From positions 440,969 through 471,151 of the forward strand of contig NW_003133845.1 of NCBI RefSeq assembly GCF_000003605.2: a stretch of 30,183 nt of DNA. Direction: 5' to 3'. A model generated the notes under the pieces. That model made no database searches and had not been told where the DNA came from. It saw only the letters and a program-made list of their open reading frames with translations. The translations under genes were made by a program, and so were the position numbers. Each line of letters opens with the position of its first letter. The first letter of the stretch is position 1. The DNA comes from Saccoglossus kowalevskii (Eukaryota; Hemichordata; Enteropneusta; Harrimaniidae). This document shows positions 20,422 to 30,183 of the stretch, in pieces.

Positions 20422-22258
20422 TTTAAATTGAACCACCAATAAGATTACAAACCAGCCGACAATAACTACAGCGATGTCAACAATCTGCAGTGTTAACGAC
20501 AACTCCTGTGTTCCCACGGGCGTTTATGTGCAAAACTTTCGCTGAATTGGTTCCCATCCCGATCACTGATTCAATGTTTAGCGGAATATGACGAATGTCA
20601 ATCAGGTTCACGGTTCCAACACAAAGGGGCATATTTACCTAATTCAATTGGAATGTCATTGTAATTCAATGAATGATAACATTTTCAGTTTACACAAGAT
20701 TATTGGGACAAAGGTCCTCTGAGTTTATTATTCTGCGTGAACATGTTACATTTTTTGAATTGTGTCGTATAGCCACCTCACCTCAACCATGCCCCAACGT
20801 AGTGTTAGAACTAGTAGTTATCTGGTACATGCTCACGAGGCCTCTCAAAAAAAGAGGATGATCTGCCGCCCGAGCTTGAACCATCGACTCTGTTCTGAGG
20901 GAAAAGTTGGTCTGAAAAATTACAAGACAAAATTTGGTCCAAAAGGCCTACTTTTTTAGTTTTTTTTTTAAAAAAAAACTAGCCCAGATTTAGGAATCTC
21001 CCGAAAAAGTTGACTCATATTTATGGAATTTTCAGAGAAAAGTAACCCATCTGGGCGGAACATTACGTATACCTATGTGAGTTCACCCGTGCTATGTGCA
21101 TAAAGACACAATTAGACAACACCACAAACACACATATAAAATAAAATAATCACTGTACAAAGAAAATAACATTGGAACGGGATATCGGATAATATTCTTC
21201 AAATCATCTACAGAACATTCAGTTACCCAATTACACTTAATAGTCGTCTAACCTCGAGAATCACTGTGGATGTCGAACATGCAACCGTAATTTGAAAAAT
21301 GAAACAGGGTGACACCGAAGGGATAATACATCATTGTACACAAAAAAATCACTATATGAAGTTTAACAATATTTTGACAACGATTAATTAATTGATGAGA
21401 AATATTAGTGAAAAAATGAATAAATTAAAGGTAATATTAACATAACGCAACAATAACTTAATTTGTAGATGTATTTTGTATTTCTTTTTTCAGTTATTTT
21501 GTTGTACTGTGATGTGACTTGTATAATTTAATTTATTCATATATCCATTATAATTCCTCCTAATCACAAGTAATTACCCCCGAGTAGTTTTATTCAATAT
21601 TACATCAAATGAGACGTCATTGGGGTGTTAGTCTAGAAGAGTTTTCACCATGTAACTGTGCGTGTACAATATATAGTATTCGAATGTTTACCATAGTTTT
21701 TTTTTTTTTTTTCGTTTATGTCGTCCATTTTAAATTCGCTCAAATAAAACTTCCAGACACAACCGCAGTGATAAGAGATAATATACGACGCTCTAAATCA
21801 CAAAACAGTGTCAGTGTTAAATAAATATATGAAATAGCAGTAGGCAAAACTTGACTGTGAAAGATGTTGCCTCATGGCGAAATACACAGCTGAATTAGCG
21901 AATATATCTTTCATTGGTTGCTATGTTACAATATCAATACACTTCACCCTGACTTCAACGATGTTTTCAATTACATCTCAGTTTGGAAGGTCAGCCACTC
22001 GACAAACAACGTACGTGTGAAAGTCTACGTGTGATATTGTAATGGAACGCCGTGGGACCTCTGTGACCGAGGTTACCGGCACTTCTCAGCTGCCAAGAAT
22101 CGAAATGTAGTGAAATGATCACTGAATAAGATTGTATAACTTGATACTAATACAGATTAGATCTAGTTGCCAAACTGGATTTATAATTTAAATTACATTC
22201 AGATGGGGTCGAAAGGTTCGATAATTGTTCTCAGAAACTGGTTTTGTTGGAAATTACT

Positions 22259-22390
22259 TTAAAAGGCGATGGTCGTCGCGCCGCGTCCTGTTCGATATGG
22301 GGCTCATAGCGACGTACACAACGCTTGTAAAATACATTGTTGATTTACATTAAATTCGAACACGCGCTGCGCGACGACCACCGCCCTTAA
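22259..22390 (-). mobile_element. TTAA-flanked MITE, subfamily 2, copy F
   Basis: This 132-base element has TTAA at both edges. It lies in reverse orientation to C and G: GTAAAATACATTGTT is the inverse of their AACAATGTATTTTAC. Its right end, GCGCGACGACCACCGCCC, closely mirrors the left end. Confidence 0.8.
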
Positions 22391-23713
22391 ACTTATTTGA
22401 TGCAGTCGATAACAATACGCCATATGACAACTTTTTCATGCTCAGTGGGAAATGTGCAGTTGCATTTGTTGCATTCTGGAGGAATGATTAAACAAGTAAC
22501 ATAGCTCCATTAGGAAGATATTTTGAGCCAACCACAAGCTAAAATCAATCATACAAAATGTGTTCAAATGAATAAAACAACATACATTATAGCGTTAATG
22601 TTGCGCATCGAGTGATAAAGCAGTCCCGAGCGGTGACGCACTTGGACATCAATAGAAGATAAGAATAGGTAACAAGTTGATGAGAGCTAGGTGCGTCTCA
22701 ATCTGATTGAATAAGATCCTAGTTATGTTTTGTTTTTCATTTTTTGTTTGTATATTTATTTTATTTTATTTTAATCTAGTATTTATTTTTCGAAGTTTTG
22801 GTAATTGCGAAAGCCAACAAGGATCTGACGTATATAGGGCGGAATTTAAAATCAAATCTCAAAATCTAAGTAAAATAATAAAATAAAAAGGTATTAATGA
22901 CAAAAGTAATAAAAATAAAATAAAAATACGTTTATAGCCAAAACAATTAAAGCCCGTACGCAACATCAGATTTTAATCAGATTGGGTGCGTCTTCGCGCC
23001 ACTATGCTATACTATGTATTCAAATGAGAATATCATAGTCAATGAACCTCACAAGTTGAAAGTTTGGATTCGGCTCGATGAAATTGGTGAACATAAATTC
23101 ATTCAATTGAAATTAAAAATAATACATACTGAATGTTACAGTATATAAATTTTGTACAATGACAGTAAATATTGCAAGCCACAAAATAAGTTCTGCGCTT
23201 ATATCTCTTATGTTTTGAAATGCCCTAAAGTATACTAGATCCCAGTGACAGGGACGATATTATATTGGTCCAGCCGTGTCAATTCTGTTATTTTATGATA
23301 AATTATTTCTGGACAATCGGTGTACAAAATGAAGCGAAAAAAACATATGTTGTTAGTTAGAGGGCATTTTACAAATGTTTTATTATGATAAGCATATATC
23401 TCAATGTCTCAAAATTTTTGGTATGTGGCACATTATGAAAAAGGTATATATAATATCATATAATGTATTTGCTCATATATTAAATTGTTGTTGTTTTTAT
23501 CGGGATTTCAATGACGGAATGTGTTTTTATTGGTGTGTATGGAAACCGCTGTCAATTTATCAGTTTATACAACAGATTTTCAATAATTAAAAAATTCACA
23601 TACACCCTGTCGCTAAAACGATTCAATGTGACAAAATATGCTACGAAATAATGTCACTGCTAAAATGCGCAAAAATATAAGCAGATGTCAAAAATGCATG
23701 AACAGCATTCCAT

Positions 23714-23846
23714 TTAAAGCGCGGTGGTCGTCGCACAGCGCGTGTTCGAATTTCATGTAATTAAACAATGTATTTTACACGCGTTGTATACGTCGCTATG
23801 AGTTCCATATCGAGCAGGACGCGGCGCGACGACCACTTCCCTTTAG
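23714..23846 (+). mobile_element. TTAA-flanked MITE, subfamily 2, copy G
   Basis: This 133-base element has left end TTAAAGCGCGGTGGTCGTCG and right end GCGCGACGACCACTTCCCTT. The right target copy reads TTAG. The interior matches copy C closely. Confidence 0.8.
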
Positions 23847-24037
23847 GCTGAATTTGTAAAATATCTGGTCCTGGCGCGAAATTTCTCGTCCGGTATAATT
23901 AAAAACAAAAAAGTAATTATAATATCGAACGATAGAATTGCCTCGGCTGATATGACTAAGAACATGCTTCGATGCCATACTCATTGAAAGGGTCCATACA
24001 ATGACATTAGTATTGCCTGGGACTATAGAGGTCTTTC

Positions 24038-24048
24038 ACGTGACGTCA
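24038..24048 (+). promoter_or_regulatory. E-box/CRE-like site upstream of the kinase gene
   Basis: CACGTGACGTCA combines an E-box (CACGTG) with a full cAMP-response-element consensus (TGACGTCA, 24041-24048), about 420 bases before the first kinase ATG. The same short motif is common at transposon ends, so its role is uncertain. Confidence 0.25.
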
Positions 24049-24462
24049 TCAACCCAGAAGTCGGCCATTTTGGAGGTCCTACAATTGCGTCGTCTGCGTC
24101 GTCTGCGATCATAACGACAGTGTTTCGAGTTTATTAACTACAGAAAATAACACACACACAAAAGACAAAACACACGTTTCTCTTAAACAAAACAACTGAT
24201 GTTCAATATCACTGTTGAATATACTGAGTAAAAACCAACAAAACCGTCAGAGTCGCTAATTAAAAATAAAATCGCAAAATGTACCTGCATCAACCAAAAC
24301 TTAAGATAAAAATAGAAAAAATGATATACACCACATATTTAATAAAAACTGTGTGTCTTACTTTATATTATTTTTTTTAGTATTTATTTTATTTTAACTA
24401 GTCTGAAACTATGAATGAAGATTAGGTTTATTCGTAAACGAAAGCAATCGTAATCTGTGCCA

Positions 24463-27400
24463 ATGATGGCGTTTGACGCGGAAGTAAAGATCGAGAGAAC
24501 CAAAATGGCAGCGTCAAGCTGTCTTCTGCCGAAGCTTGATGGATTCGTATTTACTGAGAAACTGGGCAGTGGAACGTATGCGACAGTGTACAAAGCTTAC
24601 AGAAAGGTAACGGTGCGATATCATTAGTATCAACACAGAATATTTTGTTTTTAGATGACCAGGTCAGTTGTTGTTTATTTGTAAATGATTTGTAAACACA
24701 TGAAACGGCGTCAGAATCACGTGTAGGCGTGCCACAATTAAATAATACAGAACTACGGTTTCCAGACTACGGGGCTAATATGCAGAGTTTGCCGGATGTC
24801 AGTGTTACGTAATGTCTGCTGAGAGTCCTACTGAACTCACAGGAACTGCATTCAGCACAGTCCCCTATCCCTACAAGAGGAACTGTGCATTCAGTAATGA
24901 TAAAAAGACAAAACAGTTGCTGAATATTTAACATACAATTAAAGACTGCCATATTTCTACCTTCACAGAAAAATGACTTGATGCAATTGCTAGAAACAAG
25001 AAAATCATACTAGAGTAGTATTTAACTAGTCACAGCTCTCCAGAAATTCAACAATCGTGTATTTCTGCAAGAATGTCACCCTGAAACTTGGAGTAATAAT
25101 ATTATTGCTCCAATCCACAAAAAAAGATGATGCCTTTAATCCACTGAACTATAGCATTTGAAAAATTTGCGTCATAATTTTAAATTGAAAAAATAAATCA
25201 TGATTTGATGAAGCTCACACAAATAACATTTTGTGATAATGGCAACAGGATCCAGTATTAGGAACCCAGTGACAGTGAAATTTTCATGACAAAAACGTGT
25301 TATCCTCAAATTGCTGGGAAATGGTATGTTTTTGTGTTTTTGAAGGGAAACCAGCGTGAAGTAGTGGCGATCAAGTGTGTCCTCAAGAATTCTTTGAACA
25401 AAGCTACAACTGAAAATTTACTTACAGAAATTGAGATATTGAAGAAAATTAAACATGACTATATTGTCAGACTCAAGGACTTCCAGGTAATTATGTTGAT
25501 GTGTGTAATATCAGAAAATGGTAATTTTAGCATTTTTAAATTTTGTATACATTATTTCTTGGACACAATGTCTGAAACCTTGTGAAAATACATATGCTGT
25601 ATTCACTGAATAAGAATCACAGAAGGAGGTTTGCAATTATGAATTAATGTCATTATGATACTGAAAATAAAAACAAACAAAATTGGCGTCACAAGACAAT
25701 TTTTCAGGAAACAAGAGTCCCATATACATGAAAAAATGGTAAAACTTTACATTTTTGCACTGGTTTCAATTATTATCTCAAAAGTTTGCTTGGTGACATA
25801 AGATGAAACAGACATATAAATTCGTAAAATTTCTTGGAAGGGATTAAAATTGGTTACATAACAGTTGAATTAAGGGCAATAAAGCAAATACAAAATGAAC
25901 TATTTTCAAGAGATAGACGCTAAACTAAAATGACTAATATGCCAAAACACCAAGACAAGAATCACAGAGTAAAATTCAATCACACGAGACGACAAGATAT
26001 CTACTGAAAAAAACATATACAGCTATATTAATAGGGGAAAAAAAATCCAATAAACAAAATAAATGCCAATAAACTAGAAAATGACAAGAGAATTCAAATT
26101 GTAAATTATTGTTGTCTTAATATTTTTATAGAAACTAGCTAGTGTTCTTATTTTTCATTTTAATTATAAATTTTGATTGATTGTTTAGATTAGTTATAAA
26201 GTATTAGTGAAATGTTGTCTTATTTTTCATCAGTGGGACAGTGAATGCATCTATCTTATTATGGAGTATTGTAGTGGAGGAGATCTTTCCAATTTCATCC
26301 GATGTAAGAGAGCTCTGCCCGAGAAAATAGTGAAAAGGTTTTTACAGCAGTTAGGTAAGACACACAAATAGTTTTTTGTGAAATTTTTTTATAGAATGAA
26401 GCAGAAAGTTGTTTCACCTTTCACAAAATAAAGATGCATTATTTTTCTTGTATTTTTTTCTATAATTTTGTTCAGTGTCTATAGGCAATGATAAATTTTG
26501 TCTGAAATATAAGTAAACACTTCTAAATGCTCAAAATGCTGAATTTGTCAGGAAAACTTACTGCTTTCATATACTGTAGAATAATTTATTTTAGCTGGAA
26601 TTAATTTTCGCTGAAAAGACTATTTAGTTGTTTTGTATGGAATTTATTTTCACTCATTTTTGACTAGTTGAATGTGCTCAAAAATCTTTGAAATCCAACA
26701 AAAGGTTTATGCTGTATTGTTGAAAATTCGGTAATAAAAATATATGGTCACTTCATTTTCCACAGAACAATTTTGAAAATTAATTAAAAGATGTGTTTTT
26801 TGAATAGTTTACAATTTGTTACTATGGCAGAAACATACCATTGTATTTAAAAATTTTGTTTGATGGTGACCAATGCTTAAAAATGATATGAGTGCTACAT
26901 TTGACTGTCACGAAAAATGGGAGAATTAAGCATATTTATATATGTTATCCATCGAATAATTTGTTTACATGAAATCTTATGGAAAATGTTCCAAAATGGC
27001 CGCTTTTTAGATTATTTTGCATATGTTGTCTTGGAAACACATCCTTCTTTCTCTGTAAAAGTTTTAAATATGAATGACATGCATGTATGTGAATCATCAC
27101 ATAAATTTTTTTTTTTTTTTTTTTTTTTTTTGATAAATATTTTTTATTACCCATAAAAAAAAAATTACAGGACTTTAATAAATACAGTAAATACATAAAT
27201 AAATTTTCATGTTTCACTGGTAGCGACTATCATAATAAAGAAAACTTTTTTGATGGTTATCATATATTGCACTGTCTGTTTTTAATTGCAGCATGTGCAC
27301 TCAAATTTCTACATACTAAGAAGATATCGCATATGGATCTTAAGCCACAGAATGTACTCCTGTCCAGCACCCATGATCCTGTCTTAAAACTTGCAGGTAT

Positions 27401-29014
27401 AATATAATAAACTTTGGACTTTAATAGAAATGATCGGAATTGTGATGAAGCTGGTGTTCCTCATACACGACCAAATTTAATAATTTAATACCATGCAATG
27501 TTGAGCTGTTATTTTCTGATACTTACTGCAAAATTTCCGATTGGTATTGTGCAACTAACAATGAAATGCTAGTATTGTGATTTTTACCAAAATCATGTTT
27601 ATTTCAGACAAACACATTTATAAAGAATTTAAACAAATGTCTGTGTTCAAATTTGTAGACTTTAAAGACTTTAGGAAAATTAAACCACATATGTATCACC
27701 CGCAGGTTTAATTGTGCTTTTCTGTTTAACCATTTTCTACAGAAACACCCCAATGATTTCCATGGTTGAGAACAGGACTTGTTATCATCCCTTTATAAAG
27801 ATCAATCACAGTGTGGACTGTATTTTCATCCATATTTCACCAAGTTTATTAAATTCTCAAATCCTTGATTCTAAATGAATCAGAGCTAAAAAATTTCTTC
27901 TGATCTAACATGTGTCTTGTGTTTACTTTTGCAATAATGTTTTAAGCTTATAAACAACTGGGATAGATAAGAAAATGTCCACGAAGTCACGCGAAAACGT
28001 TTTAACAGTAAGTGACGTGAAAGGTCAGACTGAAGTTCCATATTTTCCTTACGTTAGTGATTCTCACCGGCCTACAGACATTTATAAATAAAACAGAAAG
28101 TATAAAATTCAGTTGCAGGTCAAACTAAATAGCAGTGCAAATAAGTTGAAGTAGGTAAAAATAAGCATTCTCTCGACGCGATGTTGCTACACACAAGTAC
28201 AAAATCAAAACTATTTCGAGACTGTTATATTAAGTTTGCCGTGATTTAGTTGACTGGTAAACTTCTTGTCCTGATGTATCATATTTTCAAAGGCTTTCTA
28301 ATACATGATCGGCAAAATTCAATAACATAAGACTAGCTTTGTTGTAAAAATGGCGACGTGAACTATGCTAGAAAGATTGAGTCACTAACGAAAAATATTT
28401 CTTAAAATATGGTCAATTTTGGCTTAGAAATAAATTATTCGGCAACTCAAAGTGAAACTCTCTCATTTCCGGTTGATCTGAACTGAATACAGAGAATGAC
28501 TAAAATGCACACAAGGCTGACGATTCCCGATGTGTGTACTCACCATTCGGCAAAATTCGGCAAAGCATGGGCCACCAGCGTAGCCGAGACACATTTTTCG
28601 CAGGGGATTAGGCCAATTGACACCTCTAAACAATAGCGTTGCCAGTCTGTTTATTAGTTGTCTGAGATATAATGTAGTGTGTACTAGTGTCCCCCAGTCT
28701 TATTTTCACAAAATTGTCAGATTCAAGGTATTTTTTTTTTAAATCAACGTTATAACTGAATCCTCTAACTTATGCACTGAGGTGAAATAAGGCAGAATTG
28801 TATATTATGTGGCCTGCTTTTATATATCTAAGTAACTTATTTTTGTGATATCTGTTTCTAATTTTATTATTTACAGATTTTGGTTTTGCTATGCATATGA
28901 GGAATAGCATGCACAGTATTCGAGGATCTCCACTCTATATGGCACCCGAAATGATTTGTGAACAAGCTTACGATGCATCAGTCGATCTATGGTCTGTGGG
29001 AGTTATTTTATATG
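24463..29014 (+). CDS. ULK3: ULK3-type Ser/Thr protein kinase, first five coding exons (partial at the 3' side)
   Basis: This cytoplasmic Ser/Thr kinase belongs to the ULK/Unc-51 family; in vertebrates ULK3 acts in Hedgehog/GLI signalling and autophagy. Coding exons are 24505-24606 (or from the in-frame ATGs at 24463/24466), 25346-25486, 26234-26354, 27292-27396 and 28877-29014, with consistent phases. Counting from 24505, 202 residues are encoded: glycine loop GSGTYATV (21-28), VAIK Lys44, helix-C Glu62, hinge LIMEYC, catalytic HMDLKPQN (Asp137, Asn142), DFG Asp157, GSPLYMAPE, and [10 protein letters not shown] at the end. The [19 protein letters not shown] start and [11 protein letters not shown] block identify ULK3 rather than ULK1/2 or STK36. 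The rest of the kinase domain and the C-terminal MIT-like region must lie beyond the right edge. Kinase activity appears intact in what is visible. Confidence 0.93.
24505..24606 (+). CDS. ULK3: ULK3 exon 1: glycine-rich loop
   Basis: It encodes [20 protein letters not shown] and [14 protein letters not shown]. The donor is GTAACG, phase 0. ATG codons at 24463 and 24466 are in the same frame, with a stop at 24451, so a 13-14 residue N-terminal extension ([13 protein letters not shown]) is possible. The later ATG matches the length of vertebrate ULK3 better. Confidence 0.88.
24607..25345 (+). other. ULK3 intron 1
   Basis: This 739-base intron contains a LINE reverse-transcriptase relic at about 25026-25157, listed separately. 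Confidence 0.8.
25026..25157 (+). mobile_element. LINE (non-LTR) reverse-transcriptase relic
   Basis: The + frame from 25026 reads [11 protein letters not shown], then [15 protein letters not shown]. After a single-base frame break in an A run, [12 protein letters not shown] follows. Spacing and key residues (W...I.PI.KK.D...NY) match the N-terminal reverse-transcriptase block of non-LTR retrotransposons. A TGA at 25158-25160 ends it. It is a short dead fragment, in the same direction as the kinase gene; the LINE clade is undetermined. Confidence 0.65.
25346..25486 (+). CDS. ULK3: ULK3 exon 2: VAIK lysine and helix C
   Basis: It encodes [20 protein letters not shown] and [19 protein letters not shown], ending RLKDFQ. 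The acceptor is TTGAAG and the donor GTAATT, both phase 0. Confidence 0.9.
25487..26233 (+). other. ULK3 intron 2
   Basis: This is an AT-rich intron of 747 bases. Nothing was recognised. Confidence 0.8.
26234..26354 (+). CDS. ULK3: ULK3 exon 3: hinge region
   Basis: It encodes [33 protein letters not shown] and KRFLQQL. It follows CATCAG and ends before GTAAGA, phase 1. Confidence 0.93.
26355..27291 (+). other. ULK3 intron 3 with a long T homopolymer
   Basis: This 937-base intron contains an uninterrupted T run of 26 bases (27106-27131), which may be the A-tail of a retroposed sequence in reverse, though no such sequence was identified next to it. Confidence 0.8.
27292..27396 (+). CDS. ULK3: ULK3 exon 4: catalytic loop
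   Basis: It encodes [20 protein letters not shown], then [15 protein letters not shown]. It follows ATTGCAG and ends before GTATAA, phase 1. The usual HRD Arg is Met here, so this is a non-RD kinase; the catalytic Asp and Asn are present. Confidence 0.93.
27397..28876 (+). other. ULK3 intron 4
   Basis: This is a 1.5 kb intron. About 27970-28660 is richer in GC than the rest, with motifs such as ATTCGGCAAAATTCGGCAAA (28544-28563) suggesting an unidentified old repeat. No coding signal was seen. Confidence 0.75.
28877..29014 (+). CDS. ULK3: ULK3 exon 5: DFG and activation segment
   Basis: It encodes [34 protein letters not shown] and [11 protein letters not shown]. It follows TTTACAG and ends before GTATGT, phase 1. 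The next exon is outside the window. Confidence 0.93.
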
Positions 29015-29338
29015 GTATGTTTAGAGTCACCTTTCTTTGTCAAAAATTGTTACTCTTGATATGTGGGTGAAGATTTATAAAAAAAAAGTTTCTGTTTTCA
29101 TGAGGTTTTCCACTTCATGTTGCATGCCTACCACATGTAATCACAAGCTTGTCCCCCTCAACGGCTTCAACGTCATTCAACATGAAAATGATGAACGACT
29201 TCTATTTATGTACATCAAACATATCTGAACAGATTTTCCATTGGTTTCCTACTGCATATTTTGAAATAAGCAGGTAGTAAATAGGAATATTTTGTGGCAG
29301 GTGAAAAATTAATGCTGGTGAAAAAGTGAAGCATGCCT
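29015..29338 (+). other. Start of ULK3 intron 5
   Basis: This non-coding stretch lies between the exon 5 donor and the minisatellite. A frame of 63 codons (29037-29228) lacks any domain and is taken as chance. Confidence 0.7.
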
Positions 29339-30183
29339 ACTGTTCATTGCATATCCATTTTTCATTGCATAACCACTGTTCATTGCATAGCCACTGTTCA
29401 CTGCACAGCCACTGTTCATTGGATAGCCACTGTTCATTGCACAGCCACTGTTTATTGCATAACCATTGTTCATTGCATAGCCACTGTTCAATGCATAACC
29501 ACTGTTCATGCACAGCCACTGTTTATTGCATAGCCATTGTTTATTGCACAGCCACTGTTCATTGCATAGCCACTGTTTATTGCATAGCCACTGTTCATTG
29601 CACAGCCACTGTTCACTGTTCACTGCACAGCCACTGTTCACTGCACAGCCACTGTTCACTGCACAGCCACTGTTCATTGCATAGCCACTGTTCACTGCAC
29701 AGCCACTGTTCATTGGATAGCCACTGTTCATTGCATAGCCACTGTTCATTGCACAGCCACTGTTCATTGCATAGCCACTGTTTATTGCATAGCCACTGTT
29801 TATTGCATAGCCACTGTTCATTGCATAGCCACTGTTTATTGCATAGCCACTGTTCATTGCACAGCCACTGTTCACTGCACAGCCACTGTTCATTGCATAG
29901 CCACTGTTCATTGCATAGCCACTGTTTATTGCACAGCCACTGTTCATTGCATAGCCACTGTTCATTGCATAGCCACTGTTCATTGCATAGCCACTGTTTA
30001 TTGCATAGCCACTGTTCATTGCATAGCCACTGTTCATTGCATAGCCACTGTTCATTGCATAGCCACTGTTCATTGCATAGCCACTGTTAATTGCATAGCC
30101 ACTGTTTATTGCATAGCCACTGTTTATTGCATAGCCACTGTTTATTGCATAGCCACTGTTCACTGCACAGCCACTGTTCATTG
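29339..30183. repeat. 18-bp minisatellite in ULK3 intron 5
   Basis: The unit CACTGTTCATTGCATAGC is repeated about 47 times and continues past the window end. Common variants are TTT for TTC, ACT for ATT, CACAGC for CATAGC, and GGATAGC. Units at the left edge are the most divergent. One CACTGTT duplication shifts phase near 29610. Because 18 is divisible by 3, several frames on both strands stay open (LHSHCS / MNSGYA repeats). Confidence 0.95.

Larger units (their letters stand above)
19666..24462. other. Intergenic region between divergent alkaline phosphatase and kinase genes
   Basis: This 4.8 kb stretch has no supported gene. It contains an ATT microsatellite (20327-20419), an oligo(T)/oligo(A) palindrome (20957-20981), TTAA elements F and G, and AT-rich filler. 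Promoters of both flanking genes must lie at its two ends. Confidence 0.7.

Noticed and set aside
20272-20517. Poly-Asn open frame on the - strand
   Set aside because: It is the translation of the ATT microsatellite with chance flanks.
24384-24593. - strand frame overlapping ULK3 exon 1
   Set aside because: It is antisense to a well-supported kinase exon and has no domain.
29309-30181. Long - strand frame of 290 codons and a + strand frame of 254 codons with hexapeptide repeats
   Set aside because: Both are products of the 18-bp minisatellite, whose length is a multiple of three. Neither has a domain or signal peptide, and they lie in an intron.
29339-30183. CRISPR array
   Set aside because: The repeat is contiguous with no unique spacers and lies in an animal gene.

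Overview
This window is nuclear DNA of an animal. It is AT-rich, the genes are split by GT-AG introns with consistent phases, and there is no sign of bacterial operons. Three genes of familiar animal families can be assembled exon by exon. An invertebrate, probably marine, fits best because of the compact introns, the many short terminal-inverted-repeat elements and the proteins' similarity to vertebrate families, but the phylum cannot be fixed from this sequence alone.

Layout: 1-2528 is AT-rich flank with no recognised gene. A complete chymotrypsin-fold (S1) serine protease gene lies on the + strand in six coding exons (2529-8177, 292 residues). A repeat-filled 2.6 kb gap (8178-10777) separates it from the convergent 3' end of a complete alkaline phosphatase gene on the - strand (nine coding exons, 19617 down to 10778, 602 residues, secreted and probably GPI-anchored). 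A 4.8 kb intergenic stretch with an ATT microsatellite and two short transposons separates alkaline phosphatase from a divergent + strand ULK3-type protein kinase gene. The first five coding exons of that gene (24505-29014) are in the window. It runs off the right edge inside an intron that holds an 18-bp minisatellite (about 29339 to the window end).

The three genes act in unrelated processes: extracellular proteolysis, cell-surface phosphate-ester hydrolysis, and ULK-family signalling. Nothing suggests that they form one pathway. The most interesting protein-level observation is in the protease. It has all three catalytic residues but Asn rather than Arg/Lys at the zymogen cleavage position, and a primary specificity pocket with Gly at chymotrypsin position 189 and Asp at 226. 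At the DNA level, the main novelty is a cluster of seven short elements flanked by TTAA in 12 kb. Five are in introns of the alkaline phosphatase gene, and two of those are in opposite orientations in the same pre-mRNA. Relics of an LTR-retrotransposon integrase and a LINE reverse transcriptase lie in introns of the protease and the kinase.
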